A stretch of DNA of 7,553 nucleotides from Anaerobacillus sp. (GTDB taxonomy: Bacteria; Bacillota; Bacilli; Bacillales_H; Anaerobacillaceae). Made by a program: the position numbers and the translations under genes. Shown one piece after another: positions 1 through 5,378 of the stretch; the stretch's first letter is position 1, and each line of letters opens with the position of its first letter. The notes beneath the pieces are model-generated. The model saw nothing but the letters and a program-made list of their open reading frames with translations. It was not told the origin of the DNA and did not search any database. The stretch covers positions 1 through 7,553 of the forward strand of contig SKOL01000545.1 of assembly GCA_007120055.1 (NCBI GenBank). Reading direction: 5' to 3'.

Positions 1-255
1 AAACTGTAATATTCGTGCATCAATCAGCGTTTTGATGCGTGAATTTTACAGAAACTGTAATATTTGTGCATCAATCGGCGTTTTGATGCGTGAATTTTAC
101 AGAAACTGTAATATCTGTGCGTCAATCGGCGTTTTGATGCGTGAATTTTACAGAAACTGTAATATCTGTGCATCAATCGGCGTTTTGATGCATACATTTT
201 ACAGATACTGTAATTCTGGTGCCTCAACCGGTGTTTTACTGCGCACTCCCCCCAT
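1..255. repeat. 51-bp tandem repeat array with two dyads per unit (left part cut by window edge)
   Basis: Four near-identical 51-bp units start at 1, 52, 103 and 154, and a fifth, strongly decayed unit starts at 205. Units 1-4 differ from each other at only a few positions. Each unit has a dyad TTACAG-AAA-CTGTAA across the unit junction (for example 46-60) and a second dyad GCATCAA-8 nt-TTGATGC (for example 17-38). The unit 3 change, GCGTCAA, keeps a G-T wobble. Because 51 is divisible by 3, frames stay open on both strands and produce 17-residue repeat peptides. These have no ribosome binding site and are probably not genes. The array continues to the left beyond the window. Its function is unknown. 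Confidence 0.93.
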
Positions 256-320
256 ACTGTGAACCACAAAGATAATGAGTAAAATGGGAATAGTTGTGTC
301 ATTAAAAAGTCATAAAAGAG

Positions 321-440
321 AAAAAGGGCTGTCCGAAAAAGTGTCAGACACCGTTAGGCACCAAATATAGACGGATAATAAGTTTATACGTCTATATTTG
401 GTAAGTTTTACCTAGTGTCAAACACTTATGCGACAGCCCC
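321..440 (-). terminator. possible prsA terminator within the palindrome
   Basis: On the minus strand the GACAGCCC arm is directly followed by TTTTTCTCTTTT (complement of 314-325). This hairpin plus T-tract is the first one downstream of prsA apart from the inserted repeat at 473-580. The long interrupted stem makes this a less typical terminator than the others in the window. Confidence 0.45.
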
Positions 441-445
441 TTTAA
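321..445. repeat. long imperfect palindrome (MITE/REP-like hairpin element)
   Basis: The two arms pair over almost the whole length. GGGCTGTC (326-333) pairs with GACAGCCC (432-439), AAGTGTCAGACAC (339-351) with the arm at 415-427 (two mismatches), and CCAAATATAGACG (361-373) perfectly with CGTCTATATTTGG (389-401) around a 15-nt loop. The outer GGGCTGTC ends resemble the terminal repeats of some Bacillus insertion sequences (from memory), so a non-autonomous element derived from such an IS is possible. There is no room for a transposase gene. Read on the minus strand, the structure is followed by a T-rich run, so it may also end prsA transcription. Confidence 0.8.
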
Positions 446-472
446 ATAGAAATTAACATTCTTTTAAGACAA

Positions 473-580
473 TGAATTTCATAATTCATTATTCTCGCCA
501 CTAAGATCAATATATAGTTGCGTCAAAACCATTCGCAAACTATATATTGCGTGATGTGGCTCATTTTTGGTTGAAATTCA
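473..580. mobile_element. MITE-like dispersed repeat, copy 1 (full length, 108 bp)
   Basis: The left end is TGAATTTCATAATT (473-486). The right end, GAAATTCA (573-580), is its inverse over the outer 8 bp. GCCAC (497-501) faces GTGGC (556-560), and inside this a 15-bp stem (508-522 with 534-549, one bulged A) closes an 11-nt loop. The same layout recurs at 7175-7286 and, shortened, at 6117-6186. All three copies are followed by CTC, so the true end may lie a few bases further out. There is no coding capacity. The copy ends 13 bp from the prsA stop codon. Confidence 0.85.
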
Positions 581-593
581 CTCAAGAAGAGAC

Positions 594-1469
594 TTAATTA
601 AAAAGGTGTTGAAATTGTTCGTCTTTAATTTCAATATTGGCATCTTCAAGGATTTCTCGTTGAACTTCTTCAATAGGGCGAGCTTGTCTTCTTGCTAGCA
701 CTTCTTCTATCTCGTCTTTCACTTCTTCGAAATCCTCTTCATAAGGCTTTTTGTCGGTAACTTTAATAATATGGTATCCGAATTGAGATTGAACTGGTTC
801 ACTGATTTCACCAACTTCAAGGTTAAAAGCAGCTTGTTCAAATTCTGGCACCATTTGTCCACGCTCGAAATAACCTAAGCTTCCACCCTCTGCTCCTGAG
901 CCAGGGTCTTGTGAATATTGTGTGGCTAACTCAGCAAAATCTTCACCTTCATTTAGCTTTTCTAATATTTCTTCTGCAGTTTGCAGATCTTCAACTAATA
1001 TATGGCTTGCTGCTACTTCTTTACCTGCATCGTACTCTTCACGTACGTCTTCTTCAGTAACTACAGCGTCGTCTGAAGCTATTTTTTGAATGACTAAGTG
1101 TTGTTTAACTAATGCACGGAATTCCTCTTCATCAGAAAAGCCTTGCATTGCTATAAAGCCAAGGAAATCTTCTTCTTCTGTTAGGTCATAAGCTTCTTTA
1201 ATTTGATTAAGTTCTTCATTTATATCTTCTTCAGTAATATTAAGTCTTTCGGCATGTGCATTAAAAAGCTTTTTCTGAACTAATAATCCAACTACTGTTT
1301 CTCCGTGTCTTTCTTTAAGTTCATTAATTAGTTCTGCTTCTGTAATTACTTGCCCTTCCACTTCTGCAATTACTCTTTCATCAGTATCGGCAACATTAGC
1401 TCCGTCACCATTACAGGCTGACAACACTAAAAGACCGGTTAGGGTAAATGCGGTAATTAACTTTTTCAT
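594..1469 (-). CDS. prsA: foldase lipoprotein PrsA (parvulin-type peptidyl-prolyl isomerase)
   Basis: PrsA is anchored to the outer face of the membrane, where it helps secreted proteins fold after Sec export. The 291-residue product begins with a lipoprotein signal peptide: two lysines, a hydrophobic stretch and the lipobox LSAC with the lipidated Cys at 19. A SurA-like N-terminal helical region (about 30-150) precedes a parvulin domain at about 152-242. That domain carries the expected motifs ASHILV (His156), the GGSLGYF segment and the FGYHIIKV segment (His233). A helical C-terminal tail follows. Length is normal for the family. The ATG is preceded by AAGGAGA (complement of about 1480-1486). 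The mature protein is unusually rich in Asp and Glu, as seen in surface proteins of alkaliphiles or halophiles. The gene ends next to a MITE-like repeat. Identification is firm. Confidence 0.96.
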   Translation of the reverse strand: MKKLITAFTLTGLLVLSACNGDGANVADTDERVIAEVEGQVITEAELINELKERHGETVVGLLVQKKLFNAHAERLNITEEDINEELNQIKEAYDLTEEEDFLGFIAMQGFSDEEEFRALVKQHLVIQKIASDDAVVTEEDVREEYDAGKEVAASHILVEDLQTAEEILEKLNEGEDFAELATQYSQDPGSGAEGGSLGYFERGQMVPEFEQAAFNLEVGEISEPVQSQFGYHIIKVTDKKPYEEDFEEVKDEIEEVLARRQARPIEEVQREILEDANIEIKDEQFQHLFN

Positions 1470-1508
1470 AGTTCCAACTCTCCTTAACTTTTCATCAAAA
1501 TTGACACA

Positions 1509-1538
1509 ATGCTAACTATAGCATAAAAATGAAAAAAA
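1509..1538 (-). promoter_or_regulatory. tentative prsA promoter with overlapping dyad
   Basis: On the minus strand TTTACT (complement of about 1539-1544) and TATAGT (complement of 1515-1520) are spaced by 18 bp. A dyad ATGCTA-ACTA-TAGCAT (1509-1524) is centred on the -10 hexamer and could be an operator. The -35 is weak, so this is only a candidate. Confidence 0.3.
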
Positions 1539-1544
1539 AGTAAA

Positions 1545-1854
1545 TTTCAATAATAGGGGGCAAACGTCCAAACAAAATAATGATTAGGTACATATACCAA
1601 TATTAAGTAAGGCATAATTCAATTGTTTTACATTATCACAATTTGGAAATTGTCGCGGTATAAAAAAACTAAGGCTTTCGAACTTCAATTATAAAAAGAG
1701 AGAAACCAAGTTTTTTTAGATGCCTTACCTTAGTGACGATTAATTTATTGAGGTTCTGTTACCTGAATAAAATTTACAGTTTAAGGTTGTTGCCCATTCG
1801 CTCCAACGGTAGTTTGCATATGATAATGTAGTCCATTGGAAAGGGGGTTTTTTC
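1545..1854. other. gene-poor intergenic stretch between prsA and the yjcZ genes
   Basis: No open frame with a ribosome binding site is visible on either strand. The stretch holds a 9-bp inverted repeat GTAAGGCAT (1607-1615) / ATGCCTTAC (1720-1728) about 105 bp apart, with a compact dyad ACAATTT-GG-AAATTGT (1638-1653) between the arms. It ends in the putative sporulation promoter of the first yjcZ gene. The spacing is long for a Bacillus intergenic region. Confidence 0.6.
1817..1825 (+). promoter_or_regulatory. possible mother-cell sporulation promoter -10 (CATATGATA)
   Basis: CATATGATA fits the SigK -10 pattern CATANNNTA and is close to the SigE -10. It lies 29 bp before the first yjcZ start codon. 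No convincing -35 (AC for SigK) is seen at the correct distance, so the assignment rests on the -10 and on the sporulation association of the family. Confidence 0.35.
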
Positions 1855-1938
1855 ATGTCACACAAATATCATGGTGGATTTGCGTTAATCGTTGTACTGT
1901 TTATTTTATTAGTAATTGTAGGTGCAGCGTGGCTTTAA
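1855..1938 (+). CDS. YjcZ-family sporulation microprotein (27 aa)
   Basis: This tiny gene encodes a 27-residue peptide beginning MSHKYHGGFALIVVLF. It has a short polar head with His, Tyr and a Gly-Gly pair, then one hydrophobic membrane-spanning segment (about residues 9-27) ending GAAWL. This is the hallmark of the YjcZ family, which is restricted to endospore-forming Bacillaceae and associated with sporulation; the molecular function is not established. GGGGG (1843-1847) lies 7 nt before the ATG, a good ribosome binding site. The start is fixed by it and by similarity to the paralogue at 2021. The two genes are only 82 bp apart and may share a transcript. The family call is confident and the role is not. 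Confidence 0.85.
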   Translation: MSHKYHGGFALIVVLFILLVIVGAAWL

Positions 1939-2020
1939 TTAAAAGTATAATACTCGATCATAAATTTGGCTTTAAGCCAAGTATAAACAAATAACTTATT
2001 TCAAAAGGAGGAAGTTTAAA

Positions 2021-2107
2021 ATGGCTCATGCCTATACTGGAGGCTTCGCGTTATTAGTTGTATTATTTATTTTATTAGTGATTATCGGTGCATCTTGGGC
2101 TTGGTAA
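2021..2107 (+). CDS. YjcZ-family sporulation microprotein, second copy (28 aa)
   Basis: The product is a 28-residue paralogue of the upstream peptide. It begins MAHAYTGGFALLVVLF and ends GASWAW. The shared pattern is a short polar head, GGFAL, and a single transmembrane helix of Val, Leu and Ile residues, closing with Gly-Ala and a Trp. AAGGAGG (2005-2011) lies 9 nt before the ATG and is a near-perfect ribosome binding site, stronger than that of the first copy. The pair probably arose by tandem duplication, since head and helix align almost residue by residue. A hairpin at 2162-2194 follows and may end the transcript. As for other YjcZ proteins, a membrane or spore-envelope location is likely and the exact role is unknown. 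Confidence 0.87.
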   Translation: MAHAYTGGFALLVVLFILLVIIGASWAW

Positions 2108-2153
2108 GTAGAAAAGTGAAAACACCTTGCTAGGATCGACGAAATAAGTAAAC

Positions 2154-2194
2154 ACCTAAAAAAAATCCTCTTCACTTTATGTGAGGAGGATTTT
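2154..2194. terminator. bidirectional intrinsic terminator between yjcZ pair and the minus-strand small ORF
   Basis: A 14-bp stem (2162-2175 with 2181-2194, one G-T pair) closes a 5-nt loop. On the minus strand it is followed by a run of eight Ts (complement of 2158-2165), an excellent terminator for the small gene at 2177-2356, whose stop codon lies in the loop. On the plus strand only TTTT within the stem and then CATATA follow, so termination of the yjcZ transcript is weaker. Confidence 0.8.
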
Positions 2195-2356
2195 CATATA
2201 GGAAGATGTTAATAATATAGTTATTAATACATTTATTGTACGAAATACTTGTGGCTGCTTCTCTTCAGGTATTTCTTTTTGAAGGCATAAAGTATTTGTC
2301 ATAGAATTAATCATAAATAAAATAAACAGTGCAAAAGGAAAATAAAAGATTAACAT
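2177..2356 (-). CDS. small two-helix membrane protein, unrecognised (59 aa)
   Basis: I do not recognise the family. The frame encodes 59 residues starting MLIFYFPFALFILFM. There are two hydrophobic segments (about 2-16 and 43-53) separated by a charged loop (about 25-42, with the EIPEEK motif and an Arg). The expression signals are complete. TATAAT (complement of 2400-2405) acts as -10 with a weak TGCAAA 17 bp upstream. A perfect GGAGG (complement of 2363-2367) lies 6 nt before the ATG. A strong intrinsic terminator has its loop holding the TAA stop. It is transcribed against the flanking yjcZ and ypmS-like genes. An alternative is that the promoter drives a short non-coding RNA, but the ribosome binding site argues for translation. 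Confidence 0.6.
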   Translation of the reverse strand: MLIFYFPFALFILFMINSMTNTLCLQKEIPEEKQPQVFRTINVLITILLTSSYMKILLT

Positions 2357-2399
2357 TAGTTACCTCCATTCAATAGGATACCATCTATAACTTTATCAA

Positions 2400-2428
2400 A
2401 TTATACGAAAAAAAGATAGCTTTTTGCA
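2400..2428 (-). promoter_or_regulatory. SigA-type promoter for the 59-residue ORF
   Basis: On the minus strand a perfect TATAAT (complement of 2400-2405) stands 17 bp downstream of TGCAAA (complement of 2423-2428), which matches the -35 consensus at three of six positions. Transcription would start near 2393, leaving a leader of roughly 37 nt before the ATG at 2356. Confidence 0.55.
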
Positions 2429-2469
2429 TTAAAATAAAACTGTAAAACAATTCTAGTGAGGTGAGATGT

Positions 2470-3045
2470 TTGGAAAAGGAATACAATAAATGGAAAATAG
2501 CTTTTGTAAGTTTAATAACGAGTTTGGCATTAATAGCCATTGCATTAATTACTTTTGTTTTGTATTACCTTCCTGTATCGATGGAACATAGTGTAGATGA
2601 TGTTGTTCAACCGAGTGGGGAGAGTAGGTTCGTTGTAAGTACAACAAAGGAAAATTTACAATTTTTTATAGATGAGCAATTATCTCAAGATGGGAGTCAT
2701 TTAAATATTTTCTTATCTGACTATGTGACGCTTACTGCGGAAGTTCCTTTTTTAGGTAGTAATATCCCTTTTCAGCTAGATTTAGAGCCACAACTGTATG
2801 GTGATGGAAATTTACTTTTAACAGAACAAGCATTTAGAATTGGACAACTGCAAATACCGAGTGATACATTGTTTCAATTAATAAGTCGGACACTTGACCT
2901 TCCAGAATGGATAAAAATAGATGCAACCGAAGGGAAGATATTTTTGTATATTACTAATATTGAAACCTTTAATCATTTATTTATAAAAGTTAAAGCATTT
3001 GATTTAAAGGAAAACAAAATTGAATTTGAATTAGTTTCAAAGTAG
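2470..3045 (+). CDS. YpmS-like (DUF2140) membrane-anchored protein
   Basis: The product (191 residues from a TTG start) has an N-terminal membrane anchor (about 9-33, after NKWK) and an extracytoplasmic domain rich in beta strands. Family-typical blocks are visible: FVVSTTKENLQFFIDEQL (about 54-71), a LSDYVTLTAEVPFLGSNIPF segment (about 82-101), LEPQLYGDGNLLL (about 105-117), the GQLQIP motif (125-130) and LPEWIKID (144-151). These match YpmS/DUF2140, a conserved Bacillus family of unknown function. An in-frame GTG lies at 2461, but GAGG (2458-2461), part of an extended GAGGTGA, stands 8 nt before the TTG at 2470 and favours that start. In B. subtilis ypmS lies elsewhere in the genome (from memory), so this may be a relocated gene or an additional paralogue. 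Confidence 0.85.
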   Translation: MEKEYNKWKIAFVSLITSLALIAIALITFVLYYLPVSMEHSVDDVVQPSGESRFVVSTTKENLQFFIDEQLSQDGSHLNIFLSDYVTLTAEVPFLGSNIPFQLDLEPQLYGDGNLLLTEQAFRIGQLQIPSDTLFQLISRTLDLPEWIKIDATEGKIFLYITNIETFNHLFIKVKAFDLKENKIEFELVSK

Positions 3046-3237
3046 TACTTGTCAATTTACATGCCAGGTGATGAGAGTGAACCGTCATGAAGGTTTTGTA
3101 TGAAAAAAGAATGCTCGGTCGATTTTCTTGAGTGAGCCTCTAAAGGTCGATAGAGATTTACAGCGAAGCGAAAGAAAGTCGACCGACATTTTTCCATTTT
3201 AATGGCGAGGGTACATCATCATGATCAAAAAGTACTA
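3043..3237. repeat. imperfect inverted-repeat element between ypmS-like gene and diguanylate cyclase
   Basis: TAGTACTT (3043-3050) is matched by AAGTACTA (3230-3237). Nearer the centre, a stretch at about 3111-3129 (ATGCTCGGTCGATTTTCTT) pairs with about 3172-3189 (AAGAAAGTCGACCGACAT) with a bulge and one G-T type mismatch, leaving a loop of about 42 nt. The loop contains another GGTCGAT (3146-3152), so three GGTCGA-type words occur in 65 bp. No gene is present. It may be a small mobile repeat or a strong hairpin ending the ypmS-like transcript, although no T-tract is seen. The outer repeat overlaps the upstream TAG stop codon. Confidence 0.5.
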
Positions 3238-3241
3238 ATAA

Positions 3242-3271
3242 TTGTTAATATATATACAATTGTTTTAAAAT
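3242..3271 (+). promoter_or_regulatory. candidate SigA promoter for the diguanylate cyclase
   Basis: TTGTTA (3242-3247) and TAAAAT (3266-3271) are separated by 18 bp. A dyad AATTGT-10 nt-ACAATT (3240-3261) covers the -35 and spacer and could be an operator. The region is very AT-rich, so chance matches are likely. Confidence 0.35.
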
Positions 3272-3345
3272 AGAAGTATGAAATTAGTTTAATTACAAGT
3301 ATGATAAATATATGCAAAGATTTTTATATTTGGAGGTTAAGTAAT

Positions 3346-4998
3346 ATGTTTCAAGACGATGGTAATGTAAAAAAACATTTATATGTTAAAAGAACCCCAA
3401 AAATTATCATTGAAAAATTGATCAATGATGTATTACATAGTAAAGATAATGCTGAACTACCTTCTGATATTATCAATCGTCTTCATCAATTAGAAACTTC
3501 TTCAATAAAATATAATGTGATTGAACTTGTTCATATGACTAAGACATTGCAAACAATGGTTAAAAGGCAAGGTACAAAGGTTGTATTACCAAAATATATG
3601 GAGCGTGCTTTTTTGCTACTATTAGAAGAAATGTTAATGAGTATCCAAAACCCTACTCAAATTCAACAACGGCTTCCTAAAGTTAGAGATGAAAATGTAC
3701 TTTACTCCGTAAGGGAATACAACATTGGCGTAGAGCGAACTGTTATCCTCGTTGATAATGATATACTTTTTTTAAACAAAACAGCTAGTTTATTAACAGA
3801 AGCAGGCTTTAAGGTCTTAAAATCAAATAGAGGAAAACAAGCACTGAAACTAATCACAGAATCGCAACCAGATTGCATTATTTTCGGTTTGAATTTAATA
3901 GATATAAACATTGAAGCATTCTTAAAGGATTTACACGAAAGGGTAAATACGTTATTTGTACCAATAGTTGTAATTGGGCATGAAAATGAAAAAGATTTAA
4001 TAGATAAAATAAAGTTTAATATTAATGATTCAATTTTAAAGCCTTTAGTTATTGATGATTTATTTGTGAAAATGATGCGGTTACTTGATCATGTTTCCCG
4101 TATGAAAAAACAAGTACATATAGATGAGTTAACAGGTGTGTACTCAAGAAAATTTATTATGGAAAAGCTAGAATATTATTATTGTAACGATAAAGAAAAA
4201 GAATATCCACATGCGTTAGCAATTCTTGATTTGGACTATTTTAAAGATGTAAATGATAAATATGGACACCAAATAGGCGATAAAGTTTTAGTGGAGTTTG
4301 CTCAATTTATTAATAGCAAAATAAGAAGTACAGATATATTTGCAAGATATGGTGGAGAAGAGTTTATTTTATTACTACCACGAACGAAAACAATCCACGC
4401 TTTGAAAAAAATAAATGCATTGCAAAAAGAATTTAAAGAGAAAAGTATCGACATTGGCGATGATAGTATTAAGCAAACGTTTAGTGGTGGAATTGTCTCA
4501 AATAAAGACGTAAGAACAGATCACCCTGTTGAAGTGTTAAACTTAGCTGACATTGCTCTTTATGCAGCGAAAAACAGTGGTAGAAACCGTGTATTAATTT
4601 ACGACCCGATGATGAGGCTGAAAAAAGAACAATATAAAATTTTGATTGTCGACGATGATCGTTTTACTCGAAATATTTTATTAGATGGTTTGAAAGATAA
4701 ACAATGGTCTTTATTTGAAGCTACCAATGGTTTAGAGGCGATTGAAATAGCGAAGGAACAAATTCCGAATATAATACTGCTTGACGGATTAATGCCTGAA
4801 ATGAATGGCTATGAAACTTTAGAGGAAATTAGGAAAAATATTCGTTTTAAACAAACGGCCGTCATCATGCTTACAGGAAATCATTCTGAGGAAAATATCG
4901 CAAGAGCCTTAGAAGCTGGGGCGGACGATTATATTACTAAACCTTTTTCATTAGTCGAATTAAAGGCAAGAATTAACCGTTCCTTAGTTCGCCATTAG
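3346..4998 (+). CDS. REC-GGDEF-REC diguanylate cyclase response regulator
   Basis: This is a cytoplasmic enzyme predicted to make c-di-GMP from two GTP. In the 550-residue product a helical N-terminal region (about 10-115) precedes a receiver-like domain (about 132-250). There the phospho-acceptor Asp is replaced by Gly (IIFGLNL, Gly181), although Lys232 remains. The GGDEF domain (about 259-421) has DELTGVYSR, an intact GGEEF (336-340) and an inhibitory RxxD site, RSTD (327-330), five residues before it. A second, canonical receiver (about 430-548) has the acidic triad DDD (436-438), phospho-acceptor Asp480, Thr510 and Lys532. TGGAGG (3331-3336) lies 9 nt before the ATG at 3346, so I prefer this start over the in-frame ATG at 3301. 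Only 44 bp separate it from yhaI with no terminator, suggesting co-transcription. No EAL or HD-GYP domain is seen. The cognate kinase is not in the window. Confidence 0.93.
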   Translation: MFQDDGNVKKHLYVKRTPKIIIEKLINDVLHSKDNAELPSDIINRLHQLETSSIKYNVIELVHMTKTLQTMVKRQGTKVVLPKYMERAFLLLLEEMLMSIQNPTQIQQRLPKVRDENVLYSVREYNIGVERTVILVDNDILFLNKTASLLTEAGFKVLKSNRGKQALKLITESQPDCIIFGLNLIDINIEAFLKDLHERVNTLFVPIVVIGHENEKDLIDKIKFNINDSILKPLVIDDLFVKMMRLLDHVSRMKKQVHIDELTGVYSRKFIMEKLEYYYCNDKEKEYPHALAILDLDYFKDVNDKYGHQIGDKVLVEFAQFINSKIRSTDIFARYGGEEFILLLPRTKTIHALKKINALQKEFKEKSIDIGDDSIKQTFSGGIVSNKDVRTDHPVEVLNLADIALYAAKNSGRNRVLIYDPMMRLKKEQYKILIVDDDRFTRNILLDGLKDKQWSLFEATNGLEAIEIAKEQIPNIILLDGLMPEMNGYETLEEIRKNIRFKQTAVIMLTGNHSEENIARALEAGADDYITKPFSLVELKARINRSLVRH

Positions 4999-5042
4999 TA
5001 AAAAAAAATTTCGACTTTGTATAGAAAGGGGATTACTACCAA

Positions 5043-5378
5043 ATGGAAACGAATGAAGAAAAATTGTTACGGTTAGAGTTTTATCAAGAACTTCTTCTTT
5101 CAGTAACGAATGGTGCTTTTCCTTTCTACACGATGGTCGTCATTGAAAAATTATCTAGAAATGAAGTACAAGAAGTTCTAGAGCTTTGTGAAAAGCTAAA
5201 TGATGAATATGAAAAACAAAAAGAAGAAGGCTTTATTACATTTCTCCCTCTTCTTACTCATTTTGTCGGTATGCTAAATTATAAATTAGACCCAAATAAA
5301 ACGATAGATGCCTTACATAAGCAAGGCATCTATCGAAACTTAATGAATGAGTTTTTAAAAACGATCAAAAATCATTAA
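5043..5378 (+). CDS. yhaI: YhaI family protein (DUF1878)
   Basis: A 111-residue, soluble, mostly helical protein of unknown function. The sequence beginning [19 protein letters not shown], the [15 protein letters not shown] block (about 23-37) and the [16 protein letters not shown] block near the C-terminus are typical of YhaI/DUF1878, a family confined to Bacillaceae and adjacent to hpr in B. subtilis. AGGGG (5027-5031) stands 11 nt before the ATG, a slightly long spacing. Its stop codon overlaps the hpr stop codon (opposite strand), and its coding sequence contains a perfect 13-bp inverted repeat (5302-5314 / 5323-5335) that looks like the hpr terminator. It is probably expressed from the promoter of the upstream diguanylate cyclase gene. 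Confidence 0.9.
   Translation: METNEEKLLRLEFYQELLLSVTNGAFPFYTMVVIEKLSRNEVQEVLELCEKLNDEYEKQKEEGFITFLPLLTHFVGMLNYKLDPNKTIDALHKQGIYRNLMNEFLKTIKNH
5291..5335 (-). terminator. probable hpr terminator embedded in the yhaI coding sequence
   Basis: A perfect 13-bp stem (5302-5314 with 5323-5335) closes an 8-nt loop. Read on the minus strand it is followed by TTTTATTT (complement of 5294-5301), the layout of an intrinsic terminator. It lies 40 to 84 bp past the hpr stop codon. On the plus strand no T-tract follows, so yhaI transcription should not be stopped by it. Confidence 0.72.

Noticed and set aside
1..255. CRISPR array
   Set aside because: The 51-bp units are contiguous with no unique spacers, and no cas genes are nearby.
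24..302. Open frames on both strands across the 51-bp array encoding 17-residue repeats
   Set aside because: The frames stay open only because the repeat length is divisible by three. Both strands are open at once, no ribosome binding site is present, and the DNA shows dyads that explain the conservation.
1501..1529. Plus-strand TTGACA at 1501 as a promoter for the yjcZ genes
   Set aside because: The -10 at the correct distance is only TAAAAA, the gene start is about 330 bp away, and a sporulation-type element lies much closer.
2461..2469. GTG at 2461 as the start of the ypmS-like gene
   Set aside because: It overlaps the ribosome binding site GAGGTGA, which is correctly spaced for the TTG at 2470.
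3301..3345. Upstream ATG of the diguanylate cyclase as the start
   Set aside because: TGGAGG at 3331-3336 is placed for the ATG at 3346 and nothing like it precedes 3301.
3702..3911. Minus-strand open frame of 69 codons
   Set aside because: It lies wholly inside the receiver region of the diguanylate cyclase gene, with no ribosome binding site or recognisable product.
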